64,000 bases of DNA from Embiotoca jacksoni (lineage: Eukaryota > Chordata > Actinopteri > Embiotocidae). The translations under genes and the position numbers were made by a program. The notes beneath the pieces were generated by a model that did not search any database, was not told the origin of the DNA, and saw only the letters and a list, made by a program, of their open reading frames with translations. The DNA lies in the NCBI GenBank assembly GCA_022577435.1, contig JAKOON010000011.1:19179802-19243801 (forward strand), given 5' to 3'. Each line of letters begins with the position of its first letter. The stretch's first letter is position 1. Positions 54,901 to 64,000 of the stretch are shown one piece after another.

Positions 54901-56885
54901 CATATTTTAGGCGACATGTTATAGTATGACTTTTTTTTGTAATATTTTAGACGACATGCTATAGTATGACTTTTTTTTGTAATATTTTAGACGACATGCT
55001 ATAGTATGACTTTTTTTTTTATCATATTATAGACGACATGCTATAGTATGACATTTTTTTGGTAATATTTTATACGACATGCTATAGTGACTTTTTTTTG
55101 GTCATATTTTAGACAACATGTTATAGTATGACTTTTTTTTTGTAATATTTTAGAGGACATGCTATAGTGTGACTTTTTATTGTAATATTTTAGACGACAT
55201 GCTATAGTGTGACTTTTTTTTATCATATTTTAGACGACATGTTATAGTATGACTTTTTTTTGTAATATTTTAGACGACATGCTATAGTGTGACTTTTTTT
55301 TTATCATATCATAAACGACATGCTATAGTATGACTTTTTTTTGGTAATATTTTAGACGACATGCTATAGTGTGACTTTTTTTTAATCATATTTTAGACGA
55401 CATGCTATAGTGACTTATTTTTGTAATAGTTTAGACGACATGCTATAGTATGACTTTTTTTTGTAATGTTTTAGACGACATGCTATGGTATGACTTTTTT
55501 TTGTAATATTTTAGATGACATGCTATAGTATGACTTTTTTTTGTAATATTTTAGACGACATGCTATAGTATGACTTTTTTTTGTAATATTTTAGACGACA
55601 TGCTATAGTGTGACTTATTTTTGTAATATTTTAGACGACATGCTATAGTGTGACTTATTTTTGTAATATTTTAGACGACATGCTATAGTGTGACTTTTTT
55701 TTGTAATATTTTAGACGACATGCTATAGTATGACTTTTTTTTGTAATATTTTAGACGACATGCTATAGTGTGACTTATTTTTGTAATATTTTAGACGACA
55801 TGCTATAGTGTGACTTTTTTTTGTAATATTTTAGACGACATGCTATAGTGTGACTTTTTTTTGTAATATTTTAGACGACATGCTATAGTATGACTTTTTT
55901 TTGTAATATTTTAGATGACATGCTATAGTATGACTTTTTTTTTGTAATATTTTAGACGACATGCTATAGTATGACTTTTTTTTGTAATATTTTAGACGAC
56001 ATGCTATAGTGTGACTTATTTTTGTAATATTTTAGACGACATGCTATAGTGTGACTTTTTTTTGTAATATTTTAGACGACATGCTATAGTGTGACTTTTT
56101 TTTGTAATAGTTTAGACGACATGCTATAGTATGACTTTTTTTTGTAATGTTTTAGACGACATGCTATGGTATGACTTTTTTTTGTAATATTTTAGATGAC
56201 ATGCTATAGTATGACTTTTTTTTGTAATATTTTAGACGACATGCTATAGTATGACTTTTTTTTTGTAATATTTTAGATGACATGCTATAGTATGACTTTT
56301 TTTTGTAATATTTTAGACGACATGCTATAGTATGACTTTTTTTTTGTAATATTTTAGACGACATGCTATAGTGTGACTTATTTTTGTAATATTTTAGACG
56401 ACATGCTATAGTGTGACTTTTTTTTTTTATCATATTTTAGACGACATGCTATAGTTTGACTTTTTTTGTAATATTTTAGACGACATGCTATATGACTTTT
56501 TTTTGTAATATTTTAGACGACATGCTATAGTGTGACTTTTTTTTAATCATATTTTAGAGGACATGCTATAGTATGACTTTTTTATCATATTTTAGACGAA
56601 ATGCTATAGTATGACGTTTTTATCATATTTTGGACGACATGTTATAGTATGACTTTTTTTGGGTAATATTTTAGACGACATGTTATAGTATGACTTTTTT
56701 TGGTAATATTTTAGACGACATGCTATAGTATGACTTTTTTTTTAATGATATTTTAGACATGTTACAGTATGACTTTTTTTGGGTAATATTTTGGACGACA
56801 TGCTATAGTGTGACTTTTTTTTTATCATATTATAGACGACATGCTATAGTGTGACTTTTTTTTTTTATCATTATAGACGACATAT
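51927..56885 (+). repeat. Satellite between cassettes 6 and 7, rich in GTAATATT monomers
   Basis: About 4.96 kb, the counterpart of 37,084-41,351. It follows the same order of variants (GAGGACATGC, ATCACATTTTAG, GACATTCTATAG, CTGACCTTTTTT, ATCATAAACG, CTTATTTTTG). It is about 0.7 kb longer, which a 716-bp tandem duplication near 53.3-54.7 kb accounts for. A phase-locked 40-bp block like that at 39.84 kb lies at about 55.45-56.40 kb. No gene is visible; the longest minus-strand frame (89 codons, 56164-56433) is a repeat by-product. Confidence 0.9.
53250..54680 (+). repeat. Tandem duplication, offset ~716 bp
   Basis: The stretch holding two GTCATATT monomers, GAGGACATGC, CTGACCTTTTTT, CTATGGTGTGAC and a GACATTCTATAG monomer occurs twice in direct order. 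By-product frames at 53642 and 54358 are 716 bp apart and read identical. The stretch after cassette 3 shows the single-copy state, so the duplication postdates the super-unit duplication. Confidence 0.8.
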
Positions 56886-56989
56886 CCCCTCGGGGATTAA
56901 TAAAGTGAAATAAAAAAAATAAAATAAAAAAAAAAAAAGACATGTGAGACTACACTTTGAGCTTATAGTCAACATTTAAAAAAAAAAAA
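56886..56989 (+). mobile_element. Cassette 7 left part: SINE tail fragment, 39-bp spacer, A-runs (beta junction)
   Basis: Tail fragment from CCCCTCGGGG at 56886, A-rich to 56938, 39-bp spacer at 56939-56977 and 12 A. By position it corresponds to alpha cassette 4, yet its junction is beta. Confidence 0.85.
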
Positions 56990-57277
56990 GGGCAGCACGG
57001 TGGTGCAGTGGTTAGCATTGTCGCCTCACGGCAAAAAGGTTCCGGGTTAGAATCCCGTCCTGGGCCTTTCTGTGTGGAGTTTGCATGTTCTCCCTGTGCT
57101 TGCGTGGGTTCTCTCCGGGTTCTCCAGCTTCCTCCCATCATCCAAAAACATGCACCTCAGGTCAGGTTACCTGGCGCCACGCTAGTGGCGGCCTGTTGCA
57201 GCAGCTCCCCCCTGAGAGTCCCTCTGCTGTAGCGAAGAAATTTCCCCTCGGGGATTAATAAAGTGAAATAAAAAAAA
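56990..57277 (+). mobile_element. tRNA-derived SINE-like element, copy 7 (beta haplotype)
   Basis: This 288-bp beta copy has the mutated B box at 57045-57055, GTGGCGGCC and GTCCCTCTG. The satellite after it matches that after copies 2 and 5. Its place in the super-unit (after the GTAATATT-rich stretch) is where an alpha copy would be expected. This suggests an unequal crossover between cassettes at different positions. Confidence 0.86.
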
Positions 57278-58995
57278 TGCTATAGTGTGACATTTTTTTT
57301 ATCGTATTTTAGACGACATGCTATAGTGTGACTTTTTTTGTAATATTTTAGACGACATGTTATAGTATGACTTTTTTTTTTGGTAATATTTTAGACGACA
57401 TGCTATAGTATGACTTTTTTTTATCATATTTTGGACGACATGCTATAGTGTGACTTTATTTTATCATATTTTGGACGACATGCTATAGTATGACTTTTTT
57501 ATCATATTTTAGACGACATGCTATAGTATGACGTTTTTATCATATTTTGGACGACATGTTATAGTATGACTTTTTTTGGGTAATATTTTAGACGACATGT
57601 TATAGTATGACTTTTTTTTTTTGTAATATTTTAGACGACATGCTATAGTATGACTTTTTTTTTGTAATATTTTAGACGACATGCTATAGTGTGACTTTTT
57701 TTTGTAATATTTTAGACGACATGCTATAGTGTGACTTTATTTTATCATATTTTGGACGACATGCTATAGTATGACTTTTTTATCATATTTTAGACGACAT
57801 GCTATAGTATGACGTTTTTATCATATTTTGGACGACATGTTATAGTATGACTTTTTTTGGGTAATATTTTAGAGGACATGCTATAGTATGACTTTTTTAT
57901 CACATTTTAGACGACATGCTATAGTATGACTTTTTTTTGGTAATATTTTAGACGACATGCTATAGTGTGACTTTTTTTTGTCATATTTTAGACGACATGT
58001 TATAGTATGACTTTATTTTTGTAATATTTTAGACGACATGCTATAGTGACTTTTTTTTTGTAATATTTTAGACGACATTCTATAGCATGACTTTTTTTTT
58101 GTAATATTTTAGACGACATGCTATGGTATGACTTTTTTTTGTAATATTTTAGATGACATGCTATAGTGTGACTTTTTTTTGTAATATTTTAGACGACATG
58201 CTATAGTATGACTTTTTTTGTAATATTTTAGACGACATGCTATAGTGTGACTTTTTTTTATCATATTTTAGACGACATGTTATAGTATGACTTTTTTTTG
58301 TAATATTTTAGACGACATGCTATAGTATGACTTTTTTTTGTAATATTTTAGACGACATGCTATAGTATTACTTTTTTTTTGTAATATTTTAGACGACATG
58401 CTATAGTGTGACTTTTTTTTAATCATATTTTAGACGACATGTTATAGTATGACTTTTTTTGTAATATTTTAGAAGACATGCTATAGTATGACTTTTTTTT
58501 GTAATATTTTAGACGACATGCTATAGTATGACTTTTTTTTTTATCATATTATAGACGACATGCTATAGTATGACTTTTTTTTGGTAATATTTTATACGAC
58601 ATGCTATAGTGTGACTTTTTTTTGTCATATTTTAGACAACATGTTATAGTATGACTTTTTTTTTGTAATATTTTAGAGGACATGCTATAGTGTGACTTTT
58701 TATTGTAATATTTTAGACGACATGCTATAGTGTGACTTTTTTTTATCATATTTTAGACGACATGTTATAGTATGACTTTTTTTTGTAATATTTTAGACGA
58801 CATGCTATAGTGTGACTTTTTTTTTATCATATCATAAACGACATGCTATAGTATGACTTTTTTTTTGTAATATTTTAGACGACATGCTATAGTGTGACTT
58901 TTTTTTAATCATATTTTAGACGACATGCTATAGTGACTTATTTTTGTAATAGTTTAGACGACATGCTATAGTATGACTTTTTTTTGTAATGTTTT
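57278..58995 (+). repeat. Satellite after cassette 7: shortened version of the region C pattern
   Basis: The first ~600 bp follow the pattern after beta cassettes 2 and 5. Near 57.87 kb the sequence jumps to the GAGGACATGC / ATCACATTTTAG series otherwise seen ~0.9 kb downstream of cassette 6, and continues to ATCATAAACG (about 58.83 kb) and the CTTATTTTTG / ATAGTTTAG pair (58.93 kb). It is a rearranged, shortened version of the stretches after cassettes 3 and 6. No gene is visible. Confidence 0.85.
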
Positions 58996-61900
58996 AGACG
59001 ACATGCTATGGTATGACTTTTTTTTTGGTAATATTTTAGACGACATGCTATAGTATGACTTTTTTTTGTAATATTTTAGACGACATGCTATAGTGTGACT
59101 TTTTTTTTGTAATATTTTAGACGACATGCTATAGTATGACTTTTTTTTGTAATATTTTAGACGACATGCTATAGTGTGACTTTTTTTGTAATATTTTAGA
59201 TGACATGCTATAGTGACTTTTTTTTTATCATATTTTAGACGACATGCTATAGTATGACTTTTTTTTTGTAATATTTTTAGACGACATGCTATAGTATGAC
59301 TTTTTTTCGTAATATTTTAGACGACATGCTATAGTGACTTTTTTTTAATCATATTTTAGACGACATGCTATAGTATGACTTTTTTTTATCATATTTTAGA
59401 CGACATGCTATAGTGTGACTTTTTTTTAATCATATTATAGACGACATGCTATAGTATGACTTTTTTTTATCGTATTATAGACGACATGCTATAGTGACTT
59501 TTTTTTAAATCATATTTTAGACGACATGCTATAGTGTGACTTTTTTATCATATTTTAGACGACATGCTATAGTATGACTTTTTTTTGTAATATTTTAGAC
59601 GACATGCTATAGTATGACTTTTTTTGTAATATTTTAGACGACATGCTATAGTATGACTTTTTTTTGTAATATTTTAGACGACATGCTATAGTGACTTTTT
59701 TAATCATATTTTAGACGACATGCTATAGTGTGACTTTTTTTTTATCATATTTTAGACGACATGCTATAGTATGACTTTTTTAATCATATTTTAGACGACA
59801 TGCTATAGTGACTTTTTTTTGTAATATTTTAGACGACATGCTATAGTATGACTTTTTTTTGTAATATTTTAGACGACATGCTATAGTATGACTTTTTTTT
59901 GTAATATTTTAGACGACATGCTATGGTATGACTTTTTTTTTGGTAATATTTTAGACGACATGCTATAGTGTGACTTTTTTTGTAATATTTTAGACGACAT
60001 GCTATAGTATGACTTTTTTTTGTAATATTTTAGACGACATGCTATAGTGTGACTTTTTTTTGTAATATTTTAGATGACATGCTATAGTGACTTTTTTTTT
60101 AATCATATTTTAGACGACATGCTATAGTATGACTTTTTTTTGTAATATTTTAGACGACATGCTATAGTATGACTTTTTTTTCGTAATATTTTAGACGACA
60201 TGCTATAGTGACTTTATTTTAATCATATTTTAGACGACATGCTATAGTATGACTTTTTTTTTATCATATTTTAGACGACATGCTATAGTGTGACTTTTTT
60301 TTAATCATATTATAGACGACATGCTATAGTATGACTTTTTTTTATCGTATTATAGACGACATGCTATAGTGACTTTTTTTAAATCATATTTTAGACGACA
60401 TGCTATAGTGTGACTTTTTTATCATATTTTAGACGACATGCTATAGTATGACTTTTTTTTGTAATATTTTAGACGACATGCTATAGTGACTTTTTTTAAT
60501 CATATTTTAGACGATATGCTATAGTGTGACTTTTTTTTTTTTTATCATATTTTAGACGACATGCTATAGTATGACTTTTTTATCATATTTTAGACGACAT
60601 GCTATAGTATGACTTTTTTTTGTAATATTTTAGACGACATGCTATAGTGACTTTTTTTAATCATATTTTAGACGATATGCTATAGTGTGACTTTTTTTTT
60701 ATCATATTTTAGACGACATGCTATAGTATGACTTTTTTAATCATATTTTAGACGACATGCTATAGTGACTTTTTTTTGTAATATTTTAGACGACATGCTA
60801 TAGTATGACTTTTTTTTGTAATATTTTAGACGACATGCTATAGTATGACTTTTTTTTGTAATATTTTAGACGACATGCTATAGTATGACTTTTTTTTCGT
60901 AATATTTTAGACGACATGCTATAGTGACTTTTTTTTGTAATATTTTAGACGACATGCTATAGTATGACTTTTTTTTGTAATATTTTAGACGACATGCTAT
61001 AGTATGACTTTTTTTGTAATATTTTAGACGACATGCTATAGTATGACTTTTTTTTGTAATATTTTAGACGACATGCTATAGTATGACTTTTTTTTCGTAA
61101 TATTTTAGACAACATGCTATAGTATGACTTTTTTAATTATATTTTAGACGACATGCTATTGTATGACTTTTTTTAATCATATTTTAGACGACATGCTATA
61201 GTATGACTTTTTTTTGGTAATATTTTAGACGACATGCAATAGTGTGACTTTTTTTAATCATATTTTAGACGACATGGTATAGTATGACTTTTGTTTTTAT
61301 GATATTATAGACGACATGCTATAGTGACTTTTTTTGGTAATATTTTAGACGACATGCTATAGTATGACTTTTTTTAATCATATTTTAGACGACATGCTAT
61401 AGTATGACTTTTTTTTAATATTTTAGACGACATGCTATAGTGTAATTTTTTTTGTAATATTTTAGACGACATGCTATAGTGACTTTTTTAATCATATTTT
61501 AGACGATATGCTATAGTGTGACTTTTTTTTTTATCATATTTTAGACGACATGCTATAGTATGACTTTTTTATCATATTTTAGACGACATGCTATAGTATG
61601 ACTTTTTTTTGTAATATTTTAGACGACATGCTATAGTGACTTTTTTTAATCATATTTTAGACGATATGCTATAGTATGAATTTTTTAATCATATTTTAGA
61701 CGACATGCTATAGTGACTTTTTTTTGTAATATTTTAGACGACATGCTATAGTATGACTTTTTTTTGTAATATTTTAGACGACATGCTATAGTATGACTTT
61801 TTTTTGTAATATTTTAGACGACATGCTATAGTATGACTTTTTTTTCGTAATATTTTAGACGACATGCTATAGTGACTTTTTTTTGTAATATTTTAGACGA

Positions 61901-64000
61901 CATGCTATAGTATGACTTTTTTTTGTAATATTTTAGACGACATGCTATAGTATGACTTTTTTTGTAATATTTTAGACGACATGCTATAGTATGACTTTTT
62001 TTTGTAATATTTTAGACGACATGCTATAGTATGACTTTTTTTTCGTAATATTTTAGACGACATGCTATAGTATGACTTTTTTAATTATATTTTAGACGAC
62101 ATGCTATTGTATGACTTTTTTTAATCATATTTTAGACGACATGCTATAGTATGACTTTTTTTTGGTAATATTTTAGACGACATGCAATAGTGTGACTTTT
62201 TTTAATCATATTTTAGACGACATGGTATAGTATGACTTTTGTTTTTATGATATTATAGACGACATGCTATAGTGACTTTTTTTTGTAATATTTTAGACGA
62301 CATGCTATAGTATGACTTTTTTTAATCATATTTTAGACGACATGCTATAGTATGACTTTTTTTTAATATTTTAGACGACATGCTATAGTGTAATTTTTTT
62401 TGTAATATTTTAGACGACATGCTATAGTGACTTTTTTAATCATATTTTAGACGATATGCTATAGTGTGACTTTTTTTTTTATCATATTTTAGACGACATG
62501 CTATAGTATGACTTTTTTATCATATTTTAGACGACATGCTATAGTATGACTTTTTTTTGTAATATTTTAGACGACATGCTATAGTGACTTTTTTTAATCA
62601 TATTTTAGACGATATGCTATAGTGTGACTTTTTTTTTATCATATTTTAGACGACATGCTATAGTATGACTTTTTTAATCATATTTTAGACGACATGCTAT
62701 AGTGACTTTTTTTTGTAATATTTTAGACGACATGCTATAGTATGACTTTTTTTTGTAATATTTTAGACGACATGCTATAGTATGACTTTTTTTTGTAATA
62801 TTTTAGACGACATGCTATAGTATGACTTTTTTTTCGTAATATTTTAGACGACATGCTATAGTGACTTTTTTTTGTAATATTTTAGACGACATGCTATAGT
62901 ATGACTTTTTTTTGTAATATTTTAGACGACATGCTATAGTATGACTTTTTTTGTAATATTTTAGACGACATGCTATAGTATGACTTTTTTTTGTAATATT
63001 TTAGACGACATGCTATAGTATGACTTTTTTTTCGTAATATTTTAGACGACATGCTATAGTATGACTTTTTTAATTATATTTTAGACGACATGCTATTGTA
63101 TGACTTTTTTTAATCATATTTTAGACGACATGCTATAGTATGACTTTTTTTTGGTAATATTTTAGACGACATGCAATAGTGTGACTTTTTTTAATCATAT
63201 TTTAGACGACATGGTATAGTATGACTTTTGTTTTTATGATATTATAGACGACATGCTATAGTGACTTTTTTTTGTAATATTTTAGACGACATGCTATAGT
63301 ATGACTTTTTTTAATCATATTTTAGACGACATGCTATAGTATGACTTTTTTTTTAATATTTTAGACGACATGCTATAGTGTAATTTTTTTTATCATATTT
63401 TAGACGACATGCTATAGTATGACTTTTTTAATCATATTTTAGACGACATGCTATTGTATGACTTTTTTTAATCATATTTTAGACGACATGCTATAGTATG
63501 ACTTTTTTTTGGTAATATTTTAGACGACATGCAATAGTGTGACTTTTTTTTAATCATATTTTAGACGACATGGTATAGTATGACTTTTGTTTTTATGATA
63601 TTATAGACGACATGCTATAGTGACTTTTTTTTGTAATATTTTAGACGACATGCTATAGTATGACTTTTTTTAATCATATTTTAGACGACATGCTATAGTA
63701 TGACTTTTTTTAAATATTTTAGACGACATGCTATAGTGTAATTTTTTTTAATCATATTTTAGACGATATGCTATAGTGACTTTTTTTTATCATATTTTAG
63801 ACGACATGCTATAGTATGACTTTTTTTTAATATTTTAGACGACATGCTATAGTGTAATTTTTTTAATCATATTTTAGACGACATGCTATAGTGACTTTTT
63901 TTTTTTATCATATTTTAGACGACATGCTATAGTATGACTTTTTTTTTATCATATTTTAGACGACATGCTATAGTATGACTTTTTTTAATCATATTTTAGA
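58996..64000 (+). repeat. Satellite region D: ~0.88-0.99 kb higher-order units with short TATAGTGAC monomers
   Basis: Monomers with TATAGTGAC, about 3 bp shorter in the core, recur every few monomers. CTATGGTATGAC lies at 59005 and 59921 (916 bp) and CGTATTATAGACG at 59471 and 60346 (875 bp). From about 60.8 kb the units are 950 and 987 bp, marked by TTTTCGTAATATT before TATAGTGAC, AATTATATTTTAGACG (about 61.13, 62.08 and 63.07 kb), GACATGCAATAG and GGTATAGTATGACTTTTG. Near the end CATGCAATAG repeats after only about 360 bp, a partial unit. Satellite continues to the last base. No gene is visible. Confidence 0.9.

Larger units (their letters stand above)
41352..56885 (+). repeat. Super-higher-order unit 2 (~15.5 kb, three SINE cassettes)
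   Basis: SINE starts at 41,447, 50,091 and 51,639, then copy 7 at 56,990. It matches unit 1 in cassette order and in satellite content. It differs by a private 3.54-kb duplication (42.4-49.4 kb), a private 716-bp duplication (53.3-54.7 kb), lack of the 2.07- and 1.16-kb duplications of unit 1, and the mosaic third cassette. Confidence 0.8.

Noticed and set aside
56164..56433. Minus-strand open frames of 60-89 codons with a repeating 13-residue pattern (KKSHTIACRLKYY or KKSHYSMSSKILQ forms), seen at many places from 27.5 to 58.7 kb
   Set aside because: They are the satellite read backwards. Two of the three minus frames lack a stop in a typical monomer, and a 39-bp monomer keeps frame while a 40-bp monomer shifts it. 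Frames stay open only by chance of T-run length, drift between two peptide patterns, and have no coding signature or flanking gene structure.
1..64000. CRISPR array
   Set aside because: Repeats of about 40 bp are present but adjoin directly without unique spacers, and the whole repeat varies. The array is a eukaryotic-type satellite with a SINE.
1..64000. CENP-B box or telomere repeat
   Set aside because: No TTCG-NNNN-A-NN-CGGG-like motif and no TTAGGG run were seen in the satellite. Centromere or telomere identity cannot be claimed from sequence alone.

Overview
This window is a tandem-repeat array with no genes. Nearly every base belongs to one AT-rich satellite with a monomer of about 40 bp, always in the same orientation. 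By length there should be roughly 1,600 monomers (an estimate, not a count). A clean monomer is seen at 100-139: a GACGACATGC segment, the core CTATAGTATGAC, a run of T (about 5 to 20) and an ATCATATTTTA segment. GC is about 25% in that monomer. I found no inverted segment, no unique sequence and no array edge, so the window lies inside a larger heterochromatin-like block (centromeric, pericentromeric or subtelomeric).

The organism is most likely a teleost fish. The only non-satellite DNA is a composite cassette carrying a tRNA-derived SINE-like element of 288 bp, present seven times. Its head (CGGTGGTGCAGTGGTTAGCA) and body (GTGTGGAGTTTGCATGTTCT) look like dispersed repeats I know from teleost genomes. 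That assignment is from memory and I cannot name the library entry.

Layout. (A) About 1-16,200: higher-order repeat (HOR) units of about 1.2-1.3 kb and about 1.87-1.89 kb; the long class carries an extra module of about 640 bp, and units shrink to about 1.0 kb after 12.7 kb. (B) About 16,200-26,730: related monomers in longer units of about 1.9-2.8 kb. (C) 26,732-57,277: the SINE region. Two copies of a super-unit (26.73-41.35 kb and 41.35-56.89 kb, about 14.6 and 15.5 kb) each hold three cassettes at nearly the same spacings; a seventh cassette at 56.9 kb starts a third, rearranged unit. Nested tandem duplications of about 3.54, 2.07, 1.16 and 0.72 kb explain most length differences. (D) 57,278-64,000: cassette-free satellite, first resembling the tail of region C, then from about 59 kb in units of about 0.88-0.99 kb rich in a shorter TATAGTGAC monomer.

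How it fits together: the cassette appears to have entered a monomer once, within GACGACAT|GC. It then spread with its flanking satellite by unequal exchange and local duplication, not by fresh retroposition. Two cassette haplotypes exist: alpha (copies 1 and 4) with an intact Pol III B box, and beta (copies 2, 3, 5, 7) with a mutated one. Copy 6 mixes the two. Each SINE has no internal T4 run, and the satellite supplies one within about 15-16 bp downstream, so an alpha copy could in principle make a short, cleanly terminated Pol III transcript. All apparent reading frames are by-products of the repeat or the SINE; none is called as a gene.
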